Shown piece by piece: positions 29,482 to 41,072 of a DNA stretch of 64,000 bases. A program made the position numbers and the translations under genes. The notes below the pieces were generated by a model, which did no database searches, was not told the DNA's origin, and was given only the letters and a program-made list of their open reading frames with translations. Numbering within the stretch: position 1 is the first letter of the stretch; each line of letters begins with the position of its first letter. Origin of the DNA: Alloascoidea africana (Eukaryota; Ascomycota; Alloascoideomycetes; Alloascoideales; Alloascoideaceae); NCBI GenBank assembly GCA_030581615.1, contig JAKTTT010000007.1, positions 186,001-250,000 of the forward strand, given 5' to 3'.

Positions 29482-32400
29482 TCAAGTCTTTATTGTTCTT
29501 ATTGGTCTTTTTGCAATATCGCTTGGTTTGAAATCCGCAAAAAAGTACTTGAGAACAAGCTCAACAGCCCATGATCCAAAGTAGTCAACCATTAGTGTCG
29601 CTGTCAGTTTAAATTTAAAGAGGTCTTCCATTTTAACAAATTTCAGCATCTCATTCAATTCGGGGAAAAATTCAGTGGAACCACTAAGCGCCAAAAATGC
29701 AACACCCAAGAGACCGTAATACATTCCTTTATTCTCCGTGATACTTTCTCGGAAAGGACGTCCTTGGTAATTCACTGCAAAAGTAGAGACATTTTGAGCA
29801 AGTTGTAAGAGGAAAATTGCAGTATTCAGCAAAGAAGGCGAAAATTCGGCGTCCAAATCAATGCTTGAATCACGGGGTTCAATCTTGTAAACCTCTGCTC
29901 TGATATAGATGAGTGACACAATGTGGATAGCAAACTGACCGAGAATAGAACCCATAATGTACATATTGAAGATGCCATGTTGTGGTCTTTGGGGGCTCAG
30001 CTTTTCAACGACTTTGGCTCGAGAAATGCTCAGGAAACAGACTGAAAGCAGAATACCAGAAGCTGTTGCTTGTCCATCTCCAAACTTAATTCCGGCAAGA
30101 TACAAAACACTGAGAGAATAGGCAGATACCAAACAATTCAATGCCAAAATCTTGTACATTTGAATCGTGGAAACAAGAGCAGCTCTTCCTTGTCTTACAA
30201 TATGAGTGACAGAGGAGACATTCGCCAACTTGGAAGTGAATGGCGCAGCAACAGAAGCATCGCCAAGTTTCAAAGTCGGAGCTTCATCTTCGTTTAGTCC
30301 ACCGTCCGGATCTTGTAATGCCATCAACTTATCTGCAAAGGCGGCCGCGTTGTTAGCGTTCTGTCTTTGCGGGTCTTCTTCCACGCTGTTAGCATTTGCA
30401 TAGGCCTGTGCAACCTCACGTTTGATATCATCAGTTATTGGCGTGCCTCTCTTCTCGAGAGCTTTCAGGTAATGTGGGTTTTTGGGTCCAGGTGGATAGA
30501 GATGAGCAATTTGTAAAGGAACAGGGGGAATTTGACCTTTTCCCCACCTGTCCATCAGTTCGCATTGCTTCTTATACATGTTCTTGACAGCTTCAATACG
30601 TCTATTTTCAGCCATCTTTCTCATTCCTTCATCAGTTCCGTTCAATAACGCAAGTCCAACGTGTGCTTGTTTCAAAGCGCCAACATCATTAGTACCATCA
30701 CCGCACATCAAAGTTGTATACCCAGCATCCTTCAAAGAGGTTAGAATGAACTCCTTTTGAGTCGGCGAAACACGAGCATAAACCCAAGTATGTTTGAGCA
30801 GACTGATTAAATCCGGATGTTCTCTCATCTTGGAAAGGGCATGCCCTGTTACGCACAGATCATATTTTTCCAAAATCGACTTGTCCAACGCATCAGAAGG
30901 ATTAACAGGAATGATTTTGCGCTCATCAACACTTCTCCAAACCAGTTCATGGTCGCCATGGTGTTCCTCAGGTAAATCCAAAATTAAGGTTTCCTTGTCA
31001 ACAATATCAACTTCTTTGGCAACGTGGACTGCTGTCAGTGGATTATCACCAGTGATCATAACACAACGATGAGAAGATTCGTTCAACATCTTGATAGTCT
31101 CTATAGCATCATCTTTCAATGGGCAATGGAATACCAGAAAGCCAGCAAATGTCAAATGCGACTCAACCTGTTCGCGTTTCAACTTGTTAATCTTAGATGG
31201 AGATGCATTATCTTCAAGATACTTGAATCCAAGAGCCAATACACGACTGCCTGTTCTAGTGAACGATTTATAGGTATCTTCATAATTCTTAGGAACAGAG
31301 TCGAGCATTTTTTTGATAGTTTCTGGAGCACCCTTAACAGAAACAAGAGTATGAGACCCATATGTCGAAATACTAGAAGATCTTTTCAAAGCAGATGAAA
31401 ATTGGAAGCGTCTAAGGATACGGACGTGCTCCTTGTTGAATTTATGATTGTGTGCCAAGTCCTTCTTCTTGTGAATGATTCTTGGATCGACAAACTCGAC
31501 AACATCATTTGGTCGAACCTCCCAGGCAATAGCTTTCAACGTGGCCTTCTCCATTGGGTCGCCGACTGTTTCTCCGTCATCCAACTGAACCAACGCATGC
31601 GCTGATGCCATAGTTAGAATAGTCTCGTGGGGCACTTCATTAGACGTGCACAAATGCCTAATATCTTTTCCTAAACCGGCAAGACCCTCGAAAACAAGGT
31701 CTTCCCCTGTTAAAGTACCAGTTTTGTCGAAGCAGCAAATATCAATCCTTCCAGCATATGGAATTCTGAAAGGTTCCGTGCAATAGATGTAAAACTTGGA
31801 TAATGCAGCCAAAGATGTATTCACTGCCATAGTCAGCTCGATAGGTAATTCAGGAGGAACAACTGAGGTGATGATGAGCACGCAATCCAGGAGCAATTTT
31901 GACTGTTTTCTGTCCATTTTTGATCCTTCAATCCAGACGTATCGAGAAGCTGCAATGGCAAATATAAGCAAGAATAAAATAAACAAAAGGGACTCCCGAT
32001 TTCCGACACTAACACGTTCAGTTGCAAAAATCATGACACGAACTAGACTTCCTTGGCTGGTCTCAAAGCCAGTTTTGGTGACGACAGCAAGAGCACCTCC
32101 ATCTGGAGGCAGAGGGACCTTTGGAGCAACAGGAGGTGTCACTTGCAAAACCTTAGTACCGCCAAACAACAAAGAGTTTTTGTCTAGGCCATCATGATCG
32201 AATGTAGCATCACTGGGACGTAGCAGAATAGACTCCTTCAATAAAGGGGTGGATTCACCAGAAAGCATAGCCTCATTAACAATAGCTGTACCGTCAATCA
32301 ATATCAGATCGCAGGGCAACCCCGAGTCTTCGCTGCTTCTGGTAACTGATACCAAATCGTTTGGAAGTAGTTGATCTGTTTGTATTTCCTCCCATTTCTT

Positions 32401-33250
32401 ACCACGGAAAACATATATGAGATAGGGTTTAATGCCCATTCCCCTGAACTCTACCATGGTAACCCTTCTTTGGAATACAGTGACCATTTCAAAAGAAACA
32501 AGCATAAATAATGAGAACAGGGAGTAGTACCAATACTCGTCGAGACACCACAGAGCAACGCAAAACACTTGAAAAACGAAAAACGGAGCGACTGCATGCT
32601 CTTTGAAGAGTTCTAAAAACGACGGAACGGGGATATCAAATTTGTTCTCGCCATACTTCTGTTGGAACTTTTCCACTGTTGTCTCATCTTCCAGTCCATG
32701 AGCATCCTGAAAAAGTCCAAGGCTTGGGCTTTTGTCTACAATAAACTCCGGGGCTGAAAAAATGCCGTTCTCTGGATGAAATAGAAATCGTCTCTTCTGG
32801 TAGAGGAAAGAGACCTGGGTCTCATCTTTGAAAGCCACCCTTTCAATAGGACAGATGTCTGCAGTGCCACTATTTGGTGCTGGAATCACCTTGATAAAAG
32901 TAGCCTCATCCACACTCTTCACCGGTACAAAGTTGAAGCTTGATCTTATATTGATATTCCAGTTGGGCATCAACCAGAACAAGCACTGCAAGCTCATAAT
33001 GGAACCTAGATATACAAACGTCCATTCTGAGCCGCCAATGTATTCATCATAGTGAAAGTAGTAGTAGCGTGAGAACAGAGGGTACAAAAAGAAAAAGGGC
33101 CACACGTATGGCCTTGCCAACAGGCTCCGCTCAATAAGCAGCGAAGTTTCGGCTATAGTGGCGGTTGGCACCAGAGACGAGACCCTATTTTGGGGTTAGT
33201 AACGAGCTACAAGAAATGTAACAGACCTAAAAGCTGGGGTATACTAACAT
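29482..33250 (-). CDS. SPF1: Spf1/Cod1, ER P5A-type ATPase, with start codon apparently split by an intron
   Basis: P5A ATPase of the ER, which removes mislocalised transmembrane helices and supports ER homeostasis. The protein aligns with yeast Spf1 throughout: EYIGGSEWTFVYLGSIMSLQ near the start, SGEST (about residue 307), PPELP, the phosphorylation loop CFDKTGTLT (about residue 485), MITGDNPLTAVHVAKEV and MCGDGTNDVGALKQAHVGLA, then the last membrane spans. The long frame has no ATG at its 5' end. A 64-nt intron (33248-33185) with donor GTTAGT, branch TTACTAACC and acceptor AATAG fits. Removing it joins AT (33250-33249) to G (33184), making ATG followed by VSSLVPTATIAE in frame. The product is 1234 residues, close to 1215 in S. 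cerevisiae. Confidence 0.95.
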
Positions 33251-33667
33251 TTGTTCGGTGGATGGCGATAAGGAAGAGGACAGAAGGAGGTGGAAAGAGA
33301 TTTTATGAAGTACACGTCAATACAGATGTAATGTGTATAACATATGTAACATTCTTCCATAACATCATAACATTTGAGGACGGGTATCGAGGTAAACCCG
33401 CCAATCAGAGGCGAGCGTTTGCTGACATGAAGTTTATGAACCGCCATACAAGGCTGCTTAATGGAACTGTGGAATTATTCTACCACTCTAAACGGTAAAT
33501 ACGGCCATTTTTAGAGTGAGAGTGCCGGACTGGGAGAGGAGTGGCTGGCTTGAAGACGAGTGGGATCTCCGTAGTTGTGTTAATCGGAGACTCTGGGCCA
33601 ATCAAGAAAACGTTTTTCGCTTTTCACTTTCCCACTTCACCTCTTTCTCAGACTCTTTGTGTCCAGC
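33251..33667. promoter_or_regulatory. Divergent region between SPF1 and the small membrane-protein gene
   Basis: 417 bases between two divergent starts. It contains a short ATG-free open stretch and the motif GGCCAATCAAG near 33597, which includes a CCAAT box 70 bases before the next ATG. CCAAT boxes are the binding site of the HAP complex, which often controls respiratory genes. Confidence 0.4.
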
Positions 33668-33880
33668 ATGTATTTGAAAGCAGCTTCCCGGACGAGACTC
33701 ACCAATTCTCTATTCTCAACTACGTTCTTAGTTGCTTTCATAACTGTTGCTGGAGGCCAAATGATGCCATGCCCGGTGAATAAAGCCTATGAAGCAGAAT
33801 CGCCAAAGAACGAGAATGAGCATGTCAATGACAAGGGCCGGTGGAGCGGTAAAGAGGTTGTCGTTCTGAAAAACAACTGA
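33668..33880 (+). CDS. Small probable mitochondrial or membrane protein, 70 residues
   Basis: The product starts MYLKAASRTRLTNSLF, an Arg/Lys-containing amphipathic stretch without acidic residues, followed by a hydrophobic segment (STTFLVAFITVAGGQMM), then PCPV and a polar, charged tail. This layout suits a small inner-membrane or intermembrane-space mitochondrial protein. The ATG at 33668 is preceded by a CCAAT box at about 33598, and the tail ends with VVVLKNN. A longer overlapping frame in another phase begins at 33541 but has poor composition. I do not recognise the family. Confidence 0.5.
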   Translation: MYLKAASRTRLTNSLFSTTFLVAFITVAGGQMMPCPVNKAYEAESPKNENEHVNDKGRWSGKEVVVLKNN

Positions 33881-34341
33881 GATCTGTTTTCCTCTTGGGC
33901 ATTTTTGTAATTATTGCTCAAGAGAAGCGTGGAAACGTCTCAGCCTGAGTTTCCTCATTTCGAATATTTCCAACTAAATTTGCTCAACACTTACCAATCC
34001 AGCATATCTAATCGATCTCATCTACAAGACCTAATACAATTACAATCACTCAACTCACACATCATACTCGGAGGTAACGATACTGCTCATTTAATGTTAC
34101 TCTATTGGACGCGTTTGACTTTTACATTCCCCCTCTACTTTTGCCCGCTTTGTTTTCGGATTCATTCTTGGGTGTTTTGATTTTTGGTGTCAGTTGACTG
34201 CAAAATTGTGACCATTCTCTCTGTGGTTTTATCCTCACTTCCCTCGACGTTTAAAACATGTTTGAGCTAACTACATCTTACGGGATACTGGTGGAGTTGC
34301 TCTCCTCTGAAGGGCCAATCAAGTAAATAGGCCCGGATTTG

Positions 34342-34380
34342 TATATAAAGTACATCTCTTCAAATTTGTGTATATAAAAA
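34342..34380 (+). promoter_or_regulatory. Paired TATA-like elements
   Basis: TATATAAAG and TATATAAAAA lie 29 bases apart in a gene-free segment. They are more than 480 bases upstream of POL1, too far for its core promoter, so they may drive a separate transcript. Confidence 0.35.
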
Positions 34381-34490
34381 TATTGATATGTAGTTTGTCA
34401 ATAAACGCTAGATCTTTCTTTCAAATATTTGAAGAACAGAAAACTTTTATGATTGATTTAAAAAGTTGGCTACTAATTGAATGCATGGAT

Positions 34491-34535
34491 GGTTTCGTGG
34501 CTCAGTGGTTAAGCCACACACTGTTATGGATTTGC
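34491..34535 (+). ncRNA. tRNA-like 5' half or polymerase III A-box element (degenerate)
   Basis: The sequence GGTTTCGTGGCTCAGTGGTT contains a perfect A-box match (TGGCTCAGTGG), and GTGGCT pairs with AGCCAC to form a D-arm-like hairpin. A CTGTTAT loop-like string follows, as in a tRNA-Asn anticodon loop. No pairing anticodon stem, B box or matching acceptor 3' strand follows, so it is not an intact tRNA. It may be a tRNA relic or part of another polymerase III RNA. Confidence 0.3.
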
Positions 34536-34708
34536 TATATCTAGCTTGGCCTGTATTGACGATGCCAGTCCTGGATTGTTTAATATTCATGGCTTCTGGA
34601 GTTCTTCCTCGTTAACTTCAATCTGCTTGTCCAAGTAATGTAGATGTATGGGTGTGTGAGTGTTGAAGCAAAATGGTGTGAGAGGCGTATGGAGGAATTG
34701 GGAGGAGA

Positions 34709-34729
34709 CGCGAAAAGTAAAAGCGACGC
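34709..34729 (+). promoter_or_regulatory. Two MCB-like ACGCG elements upstream of POL1
   Basis: ACGCG occurs twice, 16 bases apart, about 140-155 bases before the POL1 ATG. In yeasts POL1 is an S-phase gene controlled by MBF through ACGCG elements. The match is short, so this is an inference from position. Confidence 0.45.
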
Positions 34730-34864
34730 GAAACTACCTCCTTTTCTCCTTCCCAATCCGTTCTGATTCACCATTACCATTCCCTAACTCTTTTCCCCCT
34801 ATTGTCATATCACTACATTGGCATTCTTCTTGTCTTCTTTGCTCTTTTACACTTTTAATTGGAG

Positions 34865-37800
34865 ATGGGAAAAAGAAACGCGTTAAAGGATTTGCGAGAA
34901 GCCCGCCTGGGGATGAAATCTCGAGTAGATTCTTACCATGTCCAAAAGGCAGCAGATGTTTATGAAGAGGTCGACGATGCGACTTTCAGAAAGCATAAGA
35001 TGGATGAGATGTTAAATGATGACTTTGTAACCGACGATCGGGGTGAAGGATACGTTGACAATGGTTTGGATGACTGGGACCATCGTAACAGGACGCGTGA
35101 ATATAGCAGTAGTGAGGAAGATGATGACAGCTCCAACAGGAGAAAGCACAAGAAGAAAAAACGAAAAGTTGATAGTAAAGACGGCGGCAAAACCCAGGAG
35201 ATTAACAAGTTTTTGAAACCCAATATTGGAGCACGTCCAAATGTGAGTTTCTATTTTTGAATTGGTGACGCGACGCTTAGATCTCCTAATAATCCATTAC
35301 GTTCTAGCAATACCAAAAAAAGGATGTCGACGTAGATGACATTCTAGGTGACTTTGATGCTGGCATAAAATCCAAAAAAAAGACTCGAAAATCGATCCCA
35401 AAATCGCGTTTATCCCATTATGAGGAAGACCCTTTCCTTGACCACTCCTCCTATTCTAAGAAAACAAGATTTGTAGCTGGATTGACAAAAACTCCCTCTC
35501 TAGCTCCACCATCGAGGCGGCTGAATGGTTTTTCATCTAACGTTGAGGATCCTGAAGATTTTGATCCAATGCCAGTTTCTTCTCCGCCAGCCGAAATCTC
35601 TGTCACATCTACTCCGGCAGGAAAAATCGAAGAAGCTTCCACCGACAACAAAGAAAATATTGATTTGAGAATAAAGGAAGATATTGGAGATTTGAAAATG
35701 GAAGCTAGCGATAGCGATAGTGAGGATGAAGTTATAGTTTCTCGTCCTATGGCGGCTAGAACGAAAGTGGATCGTTCTGTGAATATGAATGCAAAATCGC
35801 TACCTACCCCCGAAACCACGACCATTTCTAGCCCTATTTCTGGTTATACCGGCATTGCTGCTAGTAGCGACAAGCTCACATATTCTGACTTTGGAATGGA
35901 TTCAAGTGATGACGGCAAAATGCTCATGTATTGGACTGATTATTGCGAAATTAACAACCAAGTTTTACTGCTATTTGGGAAAGTAAGAACCAAAGAAGGC
36001 AGCTTTGTTAGTTGCACACTTCAGGTGGAGGGTATTTTAAGGGACGTTTATCTCTTACCAAGAGAGTACAAACAGATTAACGGCGTTGACACTGATGAAG
36101 AAGTTACAATTGGCGATGTTCATCAAGAAATTGCCGCCTATCTCTTCAAAGAGCGCAGAATTAAGGAATTCAGGGCCAAGCCATCTAAAAGGAAGTACGC
36201 TTTTGAGCTTGATAATATACCTAGAGAGGCAGAATACTTAAAGGTTCTGTTGCCATATACTGTGGCTCCATTGCCTCAAGATCTAAAAGGGTCCACATTT
36301 TCCCATATCTTTGGATCTCAAACGGGATTGTTTGAGCAGTTTGTTGTTACACGTAACATCATGGGTCCCTGCTGGTTAGAAGTGAAAGATGTAAACTTGG
36401 AAAGCATCAAAAATACTTCTCATTGTAAAGTGGAGGGTGTCACTTCAACACCGCTTAACATTACAGTTTGTTCTTCAATGGAACCACCTCCCCTCACTTG
36501 TGTCTCCCTCTCATTAAAAACGGTAATGGACCATAAATTGGATACGCAGGAGATTGTTGCAATCACATGCACGGTTTTCAAAGATTTACCTCAAGATATA
36601 GCTGATATTGATACAAAGAGAAACGCAACTTCGTCGCTTACAATCGTCAGACCACTTTCACATTCGACGTTCCCCTTTGGTTTTCAAAAGAGCGTCGCTA
36701 ATAGCAATATCAAGTGTGAGCCTAATGAAAGAACTCTACTCAACCGTTTTGCAGCATTTTTGAGAAAGACAGATCCCGATGTGTTGATTGGACATGACCT
36801 GGAAGGTGTTGATCTGGGGGTCATATTGCACAGGATGAAACATCATAAAGTCAGCATGTGGAGTGTAATGGGTCGTCGAAATAAGAAAGAGTGGCCCTCG
36901 AATTTTGGTCGAACAAACAGCTTCTATGCTGAGCGAGAGATTGTTGCTGGAAGGTTGATTTGTAGTTTGGCTAACGACATGGGCAAATCACTAACCATGA
37001 AATGTCAATCCTGGACTCTTGAAGACATGAGTCAAGTAGTCCTTGGAAAGACTATAATTCCACTGGATGTTGACTTAACAGATCCCAAAACTTGGGAAGA
37101 TTCATCGAAGATTATTTCCATTTTGGAAGCAAATGAGCAAAACTCACAGATTGCGGCAGATATCTCTTTTGAAATTCAAATTCTATCCCTCTCCAGGCAG
37201 CTCACTAATATAGCAGGAAATTCGTGGAAGCAGACATTGGCGGGCACAAGGTCAGCAAGAAATGAGTATATTTTAATCCATAACTTTTACGCTGAAAAGT
37301 ACATTATCCCCGACAAACATCAACACAACTTCAAGAACTACCAAGATCCAATGAAAGAAGATGGACATGAAGAAGATGTAGTTTCATCAAATGCAGGAAA
37401 GAAGGAAAAATTTAAAGGTGGTTTGGTCTTTGAACCTGAGAAGGGATTACATGACCACTGTGTACTGGTTATGGATTTTAACAGTTTGTATCCCAGTATT
37501 ATCCAAGAGTTTAATATTTGTTTTACAACGGTTGATCGAATAGGTCTTCATGAGATGGAAGACAAGTTGCCAGCCTATCCAGACTCTAGTTCGAAGCAAG
37601 GCATTCTTCCAAGACTACTGTCCTCTTTAGTCAGTAGGCGCCGTGAAGTGAAAAAGTTGATGAAGAATGAACGTCTTACACCTATTGAAAGAGCTCAGTA
37701 TGATATCAAACAGATGGCTTTGAAACTGACTGCAAATTCCATGTATGGCTGTTTGGGATTCACCAAATCGCGATTCTTTGCTCTGCCTTTGGCCAAGATG

Positions 37801-39312
37801 GTTACCGCTCGAGGACGTGAGATCTTGATGCAGACAAGAGAGCTTGCGGAGAGTCAAGATTTACGGGTCATCTATGGTGATACCGACTCTGTAATGATCG
37901 AGACAAACATCTATACCTACCAAGAGGCAATAAAAATTGGGAATCAGTTTAAAGAGCATGTGAATCAAAAGTATAGGCTGCTTGAGATCGATATTGACAA
38001 CGTTTTCAAGAGAATATTGTTACACGCAAAGAAGAAGTACGCTGCAGTGAATCTCACGATGAATAGAAGCTCTGGAAAGATCTCTACAAGCATTGAGGTA
38101 AAGGGATTGGATATGAAGCGGAGAGAATACTGCCAGTTGACCAAGGACACCTCCAACTTTGTGTTGGATCAAATCTTGTCTGGTGCAACGTCCGAGGATG
38201 CACTTGCAGCGGTCCATGAGCACTTGACCACATTAGGGATACAGGTACGAGAAAACAAGCTTCCATTAAACAAATATGTGATTCATACAAGACTTGGTAA
38301 AGATCCCAAAGCTTACCCAAATGCAAAATCAATGCCTCAAGTCCAGGTCGCTTTAAGGCTGAGGGCCCAAGGCAAGATAATAAAGGCCGGTGACGTAATC
38401 TCATATATAATCACTCAGTCTCGGCAAGATAAAGGCAGTGACAACATTTCAGAGAGCTCAAACTCAAAGAAATCTCCTGCTGAACGAGCGTATACATTAC
38501 CTGAAGTGAAAACCCAGTCGGAGACGCTCAGACCCGACTGTGACTACTATCTCGAGAAGCAGATTTTGTACCCGATTGAGCGTTTGGTAAACACAATCGA
38601 AGGCACAGACCGGGTCAGATTGGCGTCATGTCTGGGTCTTGATTCAAACAAGTTTAAAAGCGCCAGTTCTGGTGATGGCGGTAGCTCTATTGACAAGCTA
38701 GCGCCATTAGACTCTACTGTTAAAGACCGTGATCTGTATCTATTATGCGAGAGACTTGCTATGAGATGCACTTGTGGGAACAAGTTTTCATTTGATGGCA
38801 TAGTTCGCTCAAATGGCTACACGGTCACAAAGCAGGGTATAATGTGTATCAAGTGCAACAAGATACTATCACCTTTGCTTTACAATATGCAATTGGAGCA
38901 CCAATTAAGGGAACATATTAGCCGGTATTACCAGGGTGTGCTAAGGTGCGATGATTCCTCTTGTTCAATGGAAACCAGGCAGATGAGTGTGTACGGTAGA
39001 AGGTGCATAGGAATCAGTGGCCTTGCAAAAGGATGTCATGGAGTGATGAGGTACAAGTACAACGACAAAGACCTGTACACGCAACTGCGATACTACGATA
39101 GTCTTTTCAACGTGGATAAAGCGAAAAAGGGAGATCATACCTCTTCTAGTGATAATATTGAAGATTCTGTTCCGCTTCTCAGCTCTTTACAGATTGAAGC
39201 ATTGGCAGAACAAAATAGAGCTCTCTTTGGAGCTAGTCGGTCGGTGGTAGGTAAATATCTGAGCGACTGTGGTAGGCGGTATGTGGACATGGGTAGCATC
39301 TTTGACTTTTAG
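34865..39312 (+). CDS. POL1: DNA polymerase alpha catalytic subunit, two exons
   Basis: Catalytic subunit of the nuclear DNA polymerase alpha-primase complex, which extends RNA primers at origins and lagging strands. The 1460-residue product (S. cerevisiae 1468) has the conserved N-terminus (HDDF-like NDDFVTDDRGEGYVD and DVDDILGDFDAG) and the B-family motifs: DFNSLYPSII with D849, KLTANSMYG at about 932, and YGDTDSV with D984 and D986. C-terminal cysteine clusters include CTCGNKF to CIKC, and CDDSSC followed by two more cysteines; the end is YVDMGSIFDF. Exon 1 34865-35242 joins exon 2 35308-39312 across a 65-nt intron (donor GTGAGT, branch-like CTAAT, acceptor TCTAG). The start is ATG 34865. 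Confidence 0.98.
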
Positions 39313-41072
39313 TGTAATCATATATTTATATACAAAATTCGAATGTGATATATTTTTGGCGAGGCGAAAATGTTTCAGGGTCTATTGCTCCTCCAAAAAC
39401 CCTATAGTAGGAATCAGTCAGAATGCGGATAATAGGGGCCTGATTCCAGTACTCTAAACGAAGTATATGTTATTGGATTGTAGAAAATGGGTTCAAGACA
39501 TGTCCAAAACGCACAAAACATTATGGCTCAAAGGGGCAAATTTGTGAATATTCTGCACTTAAATGACCGTTTCAAGAGTCGTTGATGTTTTTGCTTGAAC
39601 TTTGGTATCGAAAGCAGTAAGAAATATCCAATTCGAGTCTTTCTTGGTTATGGTAGAAATCTGCGTTACATCAGTTATGCGCTGAAAATTTCCTATATAC
39701 AAGGTTTACACCATGCCCGTACGCTCTTTTAAAGGTTCTATCGATAAAATTAACCTTACCTTACCGTTTCATAACAAATGTTCTTCTACTTCAGTTTCGA
39801 ATATTGAAATACTGTATCTCAATAGCACATATTATCCTTAATATGCTTTTTTAAACCTTTCTGATGGTTGATGGTAAAGCTATGGCACACTAACTTTAGT
39901 TTAAGCGAAATACAAGGAAGACAAGTCAGAGGTGCATTTATATCAAGATGTTTATTGAGCTATACAACACTCCAAATTAGGTAGCTTGGTTTCTGAAAGG
40001 GCAGCCATTTGGTTTTCAGGTGATTTTATGGTGTAAGATATCCAAAGAAGTCGAGGGAAAAGATGTGACTTTGCGCCACATGATGATTGAAAAATAGGTT
40101 CAAATGGCTCTACGATACAAAAAGAGTGCATTGTTTTTTCTGAGGGTCTATTTCAATCATATGTTAGATAGGAAGGGTTTGATTCAGAACTAATTTAAGC
40201 AATTCTTTAACTGTTTTGACTTTGGGCCGTTATCACCGTTCGGAATTGACTGTTCTATCAAATAAACCACTCTAAGAACTTTTTTCTATCTAAGACATGA
40301 TAGGCATGTCAATCAAACCTAGTAACTTTTTTTTTTTTTTGCTGCTGTGATTCTTGCAACAAAATAGTATCAGCCATCTAAAGATCACCAACTTTATAAC
40401 CGCGTGTAAACAACTAAAGTTTCGAATTTCAGAAATAGAAAACAGTAAAAAAAAAAAAAAATAATAATAAAAAGAAAAGTAAAAGTCTGAAATATCCGCT
40501 TGTATAAAATACGAGGGCTGTTTTCTCGATTCGCTTTTGTTGAATTTCACATATTCATCCATTAATTGATCATTTCGGTCCGTTTCTTTTTTTTATATAA
40601 TGGAAGGATAAAAATCTCAAAGCAGCAAGAGGCCAACTATTAAGAGAAGAAAATGAAGCAGTGGTGAAAAACCCAGTGGTGTAAAATCGTTGTAGCGCAT
40701 TTCAACTGCAATGCTCTATTCATACTGATTACTGTGCCATGTTTATTAAACCTGGTAAAAAAAAATTCACTTAGCAGTTCTTCTATTACAAGAACGAAGA
40801 AAACAAAGCAAACATTTTCCAGACCAAGTAGAAGTGAAAATATTTGAATTCAATGGGTAACCCCAGCTGTAGTCCGCAGGGCTTAGGTCCGTGAATCTGT
40901 GGTTTTGAAAAAAAGGTTGAAAAATTGCGAGTTTCAATTGGCATCTTTTTTACTATTATTTTTTTTTGTTGTTCGTTTTCATATTCATTTTCATATTCAT
41001 ACTCAAATTTTCAATCAATTGGAGCAATCGGCGTAACATTTCTGCAATGCTATCAAGGGTCTACTAGGATTA
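39313..41072. other. Convergent gap after POL1, first part: nothing supported
   Basis: About 1.8 kb, very AT-rich, with poly-A and poly-T runs (about 40329-40340, 40448-40461). No gene, tRNA or repeat family was seen. Confidence 0.4.

Larger units (their letters stand above)
33881..34864. other. Intergenic region upstream of POL1
   Basis: About 1 kb. It contains two TATA-like elements (TATATAAAG at about 34342-34350 and TATATAAAAA at about 34371-34380) and a tRNA-like A box and hairpin at 34491-34516, both listed separately. The pattern could mark a non-coding RNA gene at about 34400-34600. The segment before 34865 contains pyrimidine-rich stretches (ATTCTTCTTGTCTTCTTTGC), as in many yeast promoters. 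There are two ACGCG sequences (34709 and 34725) within 160 bases of the POL1 start; ACGCGT/ACGCG is the MCB element of S-phase genes. Confidence 0.45.

Noticed and set aside
33541-33783. 80-codon frame overlapping the small membrane protein
   Set aside because: Poor composition compared with the overlapping frame at 33668, which has a presequence-like start and a membrane segment.
34859-35260. Separate small gene upstream of POL1
   Set aside because: It is POL1 exon 1: it aligns with the polymerase alpha N-terminus and joins in phase across the 65-nt intron.
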